Below, piece by piece: positions 11,097-22,223 of a stretch of DNA of 64,000 bases. This DNA comes from Nemertoderma westbladi. Lineage: Eukaryota > Xenacoelomorpha > Nemertodermatida > Nemertodermatidae. The notes beneath the pieces are model-generated. The model had not been told where the DNA came from. It searched no databases and worked only from the letters and a program-made list of their open reading frames with translations. How positions within the stretch are numbered: the first letter of the stretch is position 1; every line of letters starts with the position of its first letter. The DNA is taken from NCBI GenBank assembly GCA_032718475.1, contig JAUCBJ010005018.1, forward strand, positions 1-64,000, read 5' to 3'. A program made the position numbers and the translations under genes.

Positions 11097-11815
11097 CCAA
11101 TCAATCAAAAAAAGAGGGACAGTACGTGTTCAGCCCTTTAAATCTGCACTCCCACCCCACCCCACCCCACCCCACCCCACCCCACCCCACCCCACCCCAC
11201 CCCACCCCACCCCACCCCACCCCACCCCACCCCACCCCACCCCACCCCACCCCACCCCACCCCACCCCACCCCACCCCACCCCACCCCACCCCACCCCAC
11301 CCCACCCCACCCCACCCCACCCCACCCCACCCCACCCCACCCCACCCCACCCCACCCCACCCCACCCCACCCCACCCCACCCCACCCCACCCCACCCCAC
11401 CCCACCCCACCCCACCCCACCCCACCCCACCCCACCCCACCCCACCCCACCCCACCCCACCCCACCCCACCCCACCCCACCCCACCCCACCCCACCCCAC
11501 CCCACCCCACCCCACCCCACCCCACCCCACCCCACCCCACCCCACCCCACCCCACCCCACCCCACCCCACCCCACCCCACCCCACCCCACCCCACCCCAC
11601 CCCACCCCACCCCACCCCACCCCACCCCACCCCACCCCACCCCACCCCACCCCACCCCACCCCACCCCACCCCACCCCACCCCACCCCCCCCCACCTTTC
11701 CCACCCACCAATACATAACCGCGACATCTACCACTCACGGAAGGTAGCACGAACTAATTTCCAATCGCACGTTCAATATGCGAAGCCAGGTGGTTTATAG
11801 GAATATAATCTACGT
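11097..11815 (+). repeat. Dispersed repeat D1, copy 2, expanded by pentamers
   Basis: The flanks match copy 1 at 9856-10050 on both sides. The central C-tract of copy 1 is replaced here by a pentanucleotide array and a residual C-run (about 11686-11693). This gives a before-and-after pair for microsatellite birth inside a dispersed element. Confidence 0.75.
11151..11685 (+). repeat. (CCCAC)107 microsatellite
   Basis: 535 bases consist of the pentamer CCCAC with no interruption visible, which is 107 exact copies. The complementary strand is GTGGG repeats, with four-G tracts every five bases that could form G-quadruplexes. The three minus-strand and one plus-strand reading frames here of about 200 codons come from the repeat and are not genes. 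Confidence 0.97.
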
Positions 11816-13282
11816 AGTACTAAATACAGTCGATGCAGTAATGAATGATATTCAAATAATTTATTTAATATACTGTTAATGCCTCTGAAAACTTAGACAA
11901 TTAAAATACACAGAAATCCCATCAAAAAATAATAAGCATAATATTTTGAGAAATAAACAATTTTGGATATAAGCCTTCTGCAGTGGTAATCTTATAACGA
12001 ACCTGTCTTTAGACTGGGTAGTTTTTGTCTAAAGCTGAGGCCGGCAAAAACACGATGGATATATATATTTATATATTTACCTATATCACTATATATGTCA
12101 CTATGTATGTTCACCAAATGGCTTGAAACCACTTGCATGCATTGTAAAATTGTAAACGCAAGTATTTATTAATTGTTGTCTAGTTGTTGAATAAAAAAGT
12201 TGGGAACGATTCGAAGTGCGATATTCGAAATATTTGCATATTTTCAACATTATTGAACGCGAAATTAAATACCCACAACTCCCTTGCTTGAAATGTTTTT
12301 CAGGTGATTGATATTTAGCAATTATTATGAGGTTACTTACTACTGAAATCTGACAGAATGCCAAACGTATTATTATAGTTCTATCTCTATTCAGCCAGTT
12401 AGTGTAATGTCAAGCAGTACATCATTTATATATCGTATGTATCTATAGGGCCTAATTGTCATCGTTATAATACTGTCATCAACTTAGGCTAAGCTCAATT
12501 GGAATGCAAAGGCTTAGAAGGGTTTTGTATATCTGGGACGTTTACAACAGCTGTCGATTAAACTAACAAAACCATAAAACTGAACCAGGGTGGCTGCCAG
12601 CCGGGTACCAACGGCTGTTGGGTAGACTTAAGGGAACATTTCACAAACTTTCATAGGAGGCATGTACATGTACATTATATTGGTTGCTCCGATGTTTTTA
12701 TTAGGCTAACTGAGAATGTATCAGGTATAAATACTGTAATTATAGTGTTCTTTATTTTATTTATCTAATACAGAAAAGACCCCTCCGCAGAATAAACTGC
12801 ACTTTTGGGCCGTTTCTCAGGTTGCGGATATGGATACCATTTCACACATCATCGTAGTAATTGTGATTATGATTTGTTTGCCTAGGCGAATGTGTATTAC
12901 ATTAGATGGGAGGCAGTTTTTTGGTTGATGCAAGTCATTCTTGGTTTGCATCTTCCAATCCCATCTGTTTCTTGGAGTCTGTGTAAGACAGGTTCGTTTA
13001 AAGCCATCTTGATGGCGTTCTAGTTGACTGACAATCATTAAATGAGATCTGTCTATTACCTGAGACTAAAGAACACAGACTCTATAGTGTAATAGGAGGT
13101 AGGGAATGCAGGTTTCAATCTCGTTAGGTCTAGCTGGCAGCCGTGTGGCTAGTTACATACAACCCCCCTCCACTGGCATTCCCAGCAACTGGCTCCCTTA
13201 CACACACATCCCCCATCTATGTACCAGCCAACTTGCAAGTTGGCCAATAAATTATCAGTATTTAATGAGAATCCATTTTTTA
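11816..13282. other. Intronic sequence, no gene seen
   Basis: This stretch includes a TATATATTTA simple stretch near 12060-12085 and no supported coding or RNA feature. Its last 150 bases may belong to dispersed repeat D2. Confidence 0.5.
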
Positions 13283-13500
13283 TGCCGTTTTAATTACTTT
13301 AGATCAATTAAAGACACAATTATTAAAGCAAATCACTTGAACTAATTAAAAACTATAATAGAATGGCGTATGTGGATTACATCTGTATAATTTTTAATTA
13401 TAATTATTTAAATCTTATACTGTAAAACAATTAATTTCCTTTAAAAGGCAGGTTGAAAATGGTGTTTTCACCGTAATCAACTTAATTAACTAATTAACTG
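13283..13500 (+). repeat. Dispersed repeat D2, copy 2
   Basis: This is the second copy of the element at 10875-11096, including tgtaaaacaattaatttcc and ggttgaaaatggtgttttca. After aattaactaattaa the two copies diverge completely, which defines the right boundary. Confidence 0.8.
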
Positions 13501-13760
13501 CTATTATCTTAGCTTCTCGAAGGCCACACGGAAATTCTACTTGGAAAATTTCTAAACTTTTGCCAAACAACATGTGTACCAAGTTTGGATAGATTTCATC
13601 AAAGATTGGCTGAGTTATTAACGTTTAAAATTGAACACGACAGAACGACAGAACGACAGAACGACAGAACGACAGAACGACAGAACGACAGAACGACAGG
13701 TTGATTAATGGTACCACTACGCTAAGGCTCACTCACTTCGTGGCTCGCCCCACAAGGCGG
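13501..13760 (+). repeat. Repeat-like segment with CGACAGAA microsatellite
   Basis: The sequence reads gtgtaccaagtttggatag ... gttattaacgtttaaaatt, followed by about 7.8 copies of the 8-mer CGACAGAA (13638-13699) and then a G/C-richer end. This order (accaagtttgg, then ACAG-type repeats, then a cgccccacaaggcggc inverted repeat at about 13746-13761) resembles non-autonomous dispersed repeats known in several marine genomes. I cannot name the family. Confidence 0.5.
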
Positions 13761-14011
13761 CACTATATTGTATTGAGGAAATAAAGATAACTTTTATATC
13801 CTGCAACTTGCAGCTGCCACTTTTAAAAATAAATAATTTAAAAGAATTACATTCTAGTGAGCTGACAGTGACCGCGTTTTATACCATGTAACTAGGAAAT
13901 TTTTTTCTTTCATATTTTCTAGAAAGAATAAAATCAATTACGGTTTAACCAACCACAATAACTGACATCTACACGCTATACATCGTACATGTACAGTACA
14001 TTTTATAAGAA

Positions 14012-16222
14012 GGGATCTAGGGGGTCTCTATGTACAGTTACAGGAAGGGATCTAGGGGGTCTCTTATGTACAGTTACTAGGGGGTCTCTATGTACAGTTA
14101 CTAGGGGGTCTCTTATGTACAGTTACTAGGGGGTCTCTATGTACAGTTACTAGGGGGTCTCTATGTACAGTTACTAGGGGGTCTCTATGTACAGTTACTA
14201 GGGGGTCTCTTATGTACAGTTACTAGGGGGTCTCTATGTACAGTTACTAGGGGTCTCTATGTACAGTTACTAGGGGGTCTCTATGTACAGTTACTAGGGG
14301 GTCTCTATGTACAGTTACTAGGGGGTCTCTATGTACAGTTACTAGGGGGTCTCTATGTACAGTTACTAGGGGGTCTCTTATGTACAGTTACTAGGGGGTC
14401 TCTATGTACAGTTACTAGGGGGTCTCTATGTACAGTTACTAGGGGGTCTCTATGTACAGTTACGAGGGGGTCTCTATGTACAGTTACTGTACTAGGGGGT
14501 CTCTATGTATAGTTACTAGGGGGTCTCTATGTACAGTTACTAGGGGGTCTCTATGTACAGTTTCTAGGGGGTCTCTATGTACAGTTACTAGGGGGTCTCT
14601 ATGTACAGTTACTAGGGGGTCTCTATGTACAGTTACTAGGGGGTCTCTATATACAGTAACTAGGGGGTCTCTATGTACAGTTACTAGGGGGTCTCTATGT
14701 ACAGTTACTAGGGGGTCTCTATGTACAGTTACTAGGGGGTCTCTATGTACAGTTACTAGGGGGTCTCTATGTACAGTTACTAGGGGGTCTCTATGTACAG
14801 TTACTAGGGGGTCTCTTATGTACAGTTACTAGGGGGTCTCTATGTACAGTTACTAGGGGGTCTCTATGTACAGTTACTAGGGGGTCTCTATGTACAGTTA
14901 CGAGGGGGTCTCTATGTACAGTTACTGTACTAGGGGGTCTCTATGTACAGTTACTAGGGGGTCTCTATGTACAGTTACTAGGGGGTCTCTATGTACAGTT
15001 ACTAGGGGGTCTCTATGTACAGTTACTAGGGGGTCTCTATGTACAGTTACTAGGGGGTCTCTATGTACAGTTACTAGGGGGTCTCTATGTACAGTAACTA
15101 GGGGGTCTCTATGTACAGTTACTAGGGGGTCTCTATGTACAGTTACTAGGGGGTCTCTATGTACAGTTACTAGGGGGTCTCTATGTACAGTTACTAGGGG
15201 GTCTCTATCTACAGTTACTAGGGGGTCTCCATGTACAGTTACTAGGGGGTCTCTATGTACAGTTACTAGGGGGTCTCTATGTACAGTTACTAGGGGGTCT
15301 CTATGTACAGTTACTAGGGTGTCTCTATGTACAGTTACAGGAAGGGATCTAGGGGGTCTCTATGTACAGTTACTAGGGGGTCTCTATGTACAGTTACTAG
15401 GGGGTCTCTATGTACAGTTACTAGGGGGTCTCTATGTACAGTTACTAGGGGGTCTCCATGTACAGTTACTAGGGGGTCTCTATGTACAGTTACTAGGGGG
15501 TCTCTATGTACAGTTACTAGGGGGTCTCTATGTACAGTTACTAGGGTGTCTCTATGTACAGTTACAGGAAGGGATATAGGGGGTCTCTATGTACAGTTAC
15601 TAGGGGGTCTCTATGTACAGTTACTAGGGGGTCTCTATGTACAGTTACTAGGGTGTCTCTATGTACAGTTACAGGAAGGGATCTAGGGGGTCTCTATGTA
15701 CAGTTACTAGGGGGTCTCTATGTACAGTTACTAGGGGGTCTCTATGTACGGTTACTAGGGGGTCTCTATGTACAGTTACTAGGGGGTCTCTATGTACAGT
15801 TACTAGGGTGTCTCTATGTACAGTTACAGGAAGGGATCTAGGGGGTCTCTATGTACAGTTACTAGGGGGTCTCTATGTACAGTTACTAGGGGGTCTCTAT
15901 GTACAGTTACTAGGGTGTCTCTATGTACAGTTACTAGGGGGTCTCTATGTACAGTTACTAGGGGGTCTCTATGTACAGTTACAGGAAGGGATCTAGGGGG
16001 TCTCTATGTACAGTTACTAGGGGGTCTCTATGTACAGTTACTAGGGGGTCTCTATGTACAGTTACTAGGGGGTCTCTATGTACAGTTACAGGAAGGGATC
16101 TAGGGGGTCTCTATGTACAGTTACTAGGGGGTCTCTATGTACAGTTACTAGGGGGTCTCTATGTACGGTTACTAGGGGGTCTCTATGTACAGTTACTAGG
16201 GGGTCTCTATGTACAGTTACAG
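14012..16222 (+). repeat. 24-bp minisatellite with higher-order structure
   Basis: About 90 units of 24 bases are built on tagggggtctctatgtac followed by agttac. Variants include a 25-base form with tctcttatg (mainly left of 14830), gagggggt and tactgtac insertions, and an aggaagggat spacer. The tacgaggggg...tactgtacta block at about 14455-14495 recurs 438 bases later. From about 15330 rightward, blocks of 4-9 units are each closed by the aggaagggat spacer. Because 24 is divisible by 3 and no stop falls in the used frame, apparent proteins with an 8-residue repeat appear. They have no start context or family and are not genes. Confidence 0.97.
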
Positions 16223-18897
16223 GCCCTTCGTATTCAAATTCATAGATACATTATTATTCCGTATCATTTTATTAGAGTAGCGCCTATAAGAAATTATTAA
16301 ACGCAATTACGTCCACACGCGTTTTATTATTTTATCTCCCTATCCCTTGTCTCTCAAACTTCACTATATTCATTCTCTAAAAATGTTTTACTTAATTCAC
16401 CGACAACTGGGGATTTACTTATAGAACTTTGTTTAATCCTATTGATGTTGAAGGCTGGTTTTTTTTAATCCATGAGAATGTCATAATATCTAAATTATTA
16501 ACGAGATGGAATTTTGATGAAGTTTTTGGACTTGTGTACTACCCGTGTGAATAAACGTAGTGCAGTGTATACGCTACGATCAACGATCATCATTGCGCTG
16601 TAAGCTATTAGAAATAAATACTAAATTATAATGGATTGTCTCAATTGATAATTTTTATTGATAATCAAAATGCTAATTAGTTCAGTTTGTAATGACATAA
16701 ACGGGAGTCAACAAAAGCACATGGTATAGTTTCATATTTGCTCGTAATTTCCAGTGGTTTTCTCATGGAAACATTCTAATATTGCTTTCAGCATGTAAAC
16801 CCCCTATTAATGTGCATTTTCAACACCAGTGACGTTTAGTAGACAATCAGGAATCAATGGCTACCCCCACATGTTTCTGCTCAACATCCGGTTGCAATAA
16901 AAAAAAACGATCATGCACATGGTGATCTATTCTACGATAACGACCAGACTCCAGTCTTGCCTGCGTTATGGTGATTGGTTTTTATATTACGATGTTATTG
17001 ATTGATGTTGTCCAGTGCGACATTTTTTTTAAAGTAATCATTGTAACTTATGCCATAAACAAAGCGATGTACCTTGGTCTATAAACCATCAAGGGATACG
17101 ATGCCTTCTGCATCTGCAGTTCGAGTTCATCATTGATTGTCATTAAGAAAAGTTTCTAGTGCTGCCCGGAAAAGCTGTCCTTCAGTAAGACTTGATTCTA
17201 AGAAATGTCTGATAATTTATTTAATTACTTATAGGCCTACGTATACGAAGATTATCTCCTTGGGCTATACTTGTCTAAATAATGTAGTAATCCGCAATTG
17301 AACGCCCACTGTGAATTGGCAAGTCTTATAATTTAATTATTTACTGTTACATCTATTTATACTACCGGTACTAGCTCTATATGATCTAATGATCTAATCC
17401 CTATTTTGGCGCCAGACAGCTCGTCAGCACAAATTTAATTCGGGTTATTACACCCACGTGGTATATAAATCAAAATTATTACTGTTACTCGAATAAATGA
17501 TGCGAAAGCTGAACAAAAATATGGGGCACACATTGTAATTCTGCAGTAGACCAGAGAAGTTGGAGAATTGAGACATTTTTTAGAGAATTAATTCTCCAGT
17601 TCAAATATGTCAAAATGATTTATCATTGTTTTTTCCCAATAAAAATAGTATGGCGTGATTGTGAAATTCTACCCGGTTGTAGTGTTATTAGCCATTTGAC
17701 ACAGTAGTACGATGTACGTACCGATACAATACGATACTATCTGCTGAGATGATAGATTTCTCGTAATGCCATCCGGCGCATTCACTAATAGCTACACGAT
17801 CAACATCCTGTCTTGAAATTCATTTCCCAGGGGTGTTAGGAGAGTTAATCTAAACAGCATCGGCTAACATAAACGTAATTTGTCTTGAAATTGATTTGTG
17901 GTCTTTTGATGTTATTTCAACAACGTTCAACAATTACAAATCCAATTTGGTAAAGTTACAGTTGAACTTAAAATAATACTCTCGTGTGTCTGTCTACCGA
18001 ACATACTGATATTGGTGATCTGTCAAGTAATAAAGTTAATTACGGCATCGCATGTTGTACTCTATGGGATCTTCTCCGTAGTGATTTATTCAAATAACTT
18101 GAAAAAAATGTTTTACCTGTATGTAATTATCTTTACAATCGGCCATGTTGCCAGAGGCAACAAAGACCAGATCATAAACACAGGTTGTGCTTAATCAGGA
18201 GACTCGCCTTTAGACTATTCCAAAGATCGCCAGTAGAAGATTCACTGACTTGTTATTATTTAATCAAGATCAGTCCATTCATGTATTGACCCTTTAAATA
18301 AATCTTTATATAATTTGATATACATGCTGTGCTCCTCGGAGGTGCGAACGAATGTAACTCGAAGAAATAACAATTGAAATGCAATGGAATTATTGTTGGT
18401 TAAATACCTCTACATGGATACGTAACAAAGTCCCATTCATATTTAATTCTAATCTAATGGACTTCCGTTAATTTACGAAATTAAAAACATTACAGTTAAG
18501 CAATAAAATTCAGATTTAATGGATTTTACTCTTGGAGACGTTTAACAATTTCCGGGTCTCGATCGCTTCTAAGTTATAATCCCCATGACCCGTAACGCAG
18601 TATCTACCGCGAGTGTTGTTCAGACATACCACCTTAAAATGTTCATTTCCATTTTTTTGAAATTTATATTATTAAACAACAATTATTTTTGTCGGGTGTG
18701 GTTGTCGGTTTGTCGCCGTAACGTTTAGACCACGATCTCGAAGAATACCATGTTTTCATTTTTCGGTGGGAATTATATTAGACTCTCCCTAATCGTTATT
18801 ATAATCATAATCGGCACGTTATTTTAAACCAAAACAATAAACTAAACACAATAGAACATGTTACAGTTTTATTTTTGAGAGTAATCAGCTGTTATTT
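16223..18897. other. Intronic AT-rich DNA, nothing recognised
   Basis: No coding exon, RNA gene, inverted-repeat transposon or LINE motif was found on either strand. Scattered short frames lack any motif. Confidence 0.5.
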
Positions 18898-18975
18898 GCG
18901 TCGAATTTCCCCTGGAGAGGATGGATTTTTATTGTGTCGAAAGTCCCCCCCTCCTCCCCCCTATCTGATTTTACT
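18898..18975 (+). repeat. Short dispersed repeat, copy 2
   Basis: Matches the window start (1-56): cgaatttcccctggagag, T-rich spacer, tcgaa, C-run, ctatctga. The C-run is longer here (cccccccctcctccccc). The end points of the element are not clear. Confidence 0.45.
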
Positions 18976-21239
18976 ATAAATAAATCTTAGTTTGTGAAGT
19001 TGATATTAAGTTATATCTTCTAACAGTGCAATGAACGACTGAAACAATTGAGAAAGTAATTGTACCTTTATTAGAACTTGTGAACTTGTCAAGTGGGTTT
19101 TGTCACCGTTTCTCTTATGGTCTAGTTAGCCCATGCAGCTGCCGTTGGTGTATAGAAGCCAATTTGCTGTAGGCCTCTTACTGTATGGTTGTGCACACAG
19201 CAGGATGCTAGGCAGGCATGGTTTTGTAGCACAATACAATGGTAATTTAATAAATGGATCATTGTACAATGTCAAATCTATGCCACATCTTATTCTCAAA
19301 ACCCAGCGCAGGCAAGCAGGCACGGCAGAAGCGTCTCGCCGATCAGGGGGACAGACCAGGTTGTGATGATCTTGTTAATGATTGGATAATTCATAAGAAT
19401 CGGGGATTTACATGATTGAGAAGGTCTGATCGCAAAATATGGAAGTATTGCATTATAGATAGAGGCGGGTGGCAAACTATGTCTATTGCTTGGCGTTGGC
19501 TGATGTATTGTATGTATGTTGGCATTTACTATCGAGTAATAATTGATGTTTATATTGATGTATTATCTCTTCTATAGGTCTACTTACGATATTATGAATC
19601 ATGTTTGAATAAAAATGAGCTGGTGAAGTTTATTAAACAACACTGGCAGTAAATTAACAGTGGAACAGTGTATTATGACAATTGTGCTCCATCAGACATT
19701 GTTGAACTTTCCTGTCTTATAGATAGATATCCACAATAGCCTTAAGGGCATTTCTTTAGGTAGAGGCCGCTTTACCATATAGAAAGTCGTTCATTGTCGT
19801 AAGCTGTTTCATTTTTCTTAACAACTAACTGGTGCAATTTGTGGAGTGATATTCGATCGATTGAAATGAAGCCGACTTTGCTCAGCTCTCTCCAATACGA
19901 CAATAATTGTAATGATATATTAAGCCGCTCTTTTGTCCATAGAACCATAAGCGTAACACTAATAATGCGAACTTAAATTGCAACCTTAGTTGTTGCGACA
20001 CTGGTAAGCTAAATAACTTATTATTAACTCAATATTAATTCATTCTTTAAATTATGCAAAACTTAATTAACAATACATGAAACAATCCGCATCTTATTTA
20101 AGAGAAAAGCTCCATGCGTGAATTACTTTGGAGGGAAAGCCGTCCTCAGAAAATGCTGTATGTCTGTCCTCGATTGGTCGGTCTATCTGGCCATCAATTA
20201 TGCTTCCTTTACTTCCTAATCCGGTTATCATCATCGTGAACAGTGATCTAATAATATAATAGTACTATGTATTTCAGAAGGGGTAAAATCCCCGTTAAAA
20301 TAGGACTGGTAACACACCAGAGGGGTGGGGGGGGGGGGGGGGGTCTATTTAAGGAAATCCCATCTCCACCAATTAAGATCCCGTTAACAATGTTAATTAC
20401 AAAATGTAGAGAAAGGAACAGGTTACAGTCGCATATAATTCTAAAACTAATTCAATAAACTATAGTCCAATTTTCAAAATACAGTTTAATGTTTGTTCGT
20501 AACTTTTCTTTGAGGCGTCTTTCCTACAGAGAGGGCTGAATTTTGATCGCTAAGGCAAGAAAATAGATCTTATATGCGAAGTTTGTTCCAATGGCTGCGA
20601 ACTTTATTCCAAAACTTATTTTGCGAACTTTGTTTCAATAAAATTAACAATTGCGAAACTCTTGTCAATAAGCTGTACAGTCTAGCCCTATCTACATCCC
20701 CATTTCTCACTTATGCTCCTATAAGTTCCAATATAAAATTATGTTTATGATTTATGTTTATTACGCTTAAACAGCATAAAGGTGATACACAGAAGCACAG
20801 CTGCTAGTGCTTTAAACTTGTACCTACCGAATCGCAAAGCTTTTGAAACAGGTACTTTTATTTTTAATGGTATTTAAAAAAAAATTATAACACAAGGTCT
20901 AATCAAATAAAAAAACTTAGACAATCAACATTCATTTAAAGCGACAATAAAATCTTAACTCCGTGTACTGTGAGTGTGGTGTGCAGTGTAAAAATAAGTA
21001 TAATATTACTAATTTCATATGTATCTATAATTTAATGTAAAGTTATACTTGAAACTATATATACCTTATGTTACGGTATATAATAGTTTCAGATCGTATT
21101 TGTGTATTTTATCTGTAACCCAGTAACATAAATGACCCTCTTAGAAATAAGCTACAAAGATTCAGGGGTAATCCGATATATTATGTGGGACAAATCTATT
21201 TACATTGTCTATTGAATTATTACTTATTGACTTCGTAAA
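18976..21239. other. Intronic AT-rich DNA
   Basis: A G-run of about 17 bases lies at 20326-20342. The overlapping small frames on both strands at 19126-19366 have no recognisable domain. No gene was found. Confidence 0.5.
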
Positions 21240-21395
21240 TGTTTACATTATGATAATAAATATGATAATAATGATAATAATGATAATAAAATAATGCTTT
21301 TATGATAATAAAAGCGCTTTGAGTATGCTGAGCGTAGAAAAGCGCTATATAAATAACCTATTAACCTACTAACCTTATTATTATTACATTATGTT
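21240..21395 (+). mobile_element. LINE 3' tail remnant
   Basis: ATGATAAT simple repeats are followed by aaagcgctttgag ... aaaagcgctatataaata and a TTATTATTA tail. The inverted GCGCT pair can form a hairpin. The 15-mer agcgctatataaata at 21341 is identical to that at 3429, in the tail of the family B LINE. Only the last 100 or so bases are present, as expected for a severely 5'-truncated insertion. Confidence 0.55.
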
Positions 21396-22223
21396 TTTCA
21401 TATGATAAATACATGGTTATTCATTACATTAGTTGAACTATATCAATCTTTTTAACCATTTATTATTCACGTTCAATACCTACCTGAGACCACGTTGGTA
21501 CATCAAAATTCCTTGATTTATAAATTATATTGTAATTATGTGATGAGTGATATCATTTGTTAAATATGTCGTCTTAGAGTTTGTAAATAAATTTAGAAAT
21601 CCCTTGCATTATTGATGAATAAAATTTATGATTTTATGCTCAAATACTATCTATGTTCTTAATGAATTTTAACCGTCATACAATGAATATGACATATTGA
21701 ATATATATAGAAAATGGTTTTAATAAAGACCTTTGTTATCAGAATATCCGGATTAACCTATTATATATGGATGAGAAACCATTTATCGTTCTTATTGTAT
21801 TTGTTAACTGTGATATTTTGGCAACAGCTGGCTGGATATAATGAGCATGATACATGTCCAGCTCGAGATTCCATAAGACACGATTCAATTATATATCTTC
21901 CCATCACACTGAATAATTAAATTCTAATTATACGAATTTAATATTAGAGAAAGCAAAGTTGAACGCGTGAGAAAATTAATAATTGGATTTCTATGAATGA
22001 GTTTTGGTCTTAGGCCCTATTTGCACATATGAGCTATTGAGCTTCCATATTTCAACACCCATATTCAATCTTTCATCTTTCAAAAGGTCTCAATTCACGC
22101 ATGAGCTTTCTTTTCTTACTTTATAATGGATGAAGATATCACTGATGTGTTTGTTGTTTACCTAAAGTATAAGTAGGATGCGAGAGGAAGGGTGTAGATT
22201 TTGAATTCATCCAATTAATCAAG
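21396..22223. other. Left flank of the megasatellite
   Basis: Unique AT-rich DNA without genes. The repeat begins abruptly at about 22224 after ccaattaatcaag. Confidence 0.5.

Noticed and set aside
11151-11685. Interstitial telomere repeat
   Set aside because: The unit is CCCAC/GTGGG, not the TTAGGG animal telomere repeat.
11101-11800. Four overlapping frames of about 200 codons (PTPPH and WGGVG repeats)
   Set aside because: Translation of (CCCAC)n in several frames and on both strands.
14452-16300. Plus-strand reading frames of up to 229 codons with an 8-residue repeat
   Set aside because: They lie wholly in the 24-bp array, exist because 24 is a multiple of 3, change frame at unit variants and have no start context or family.
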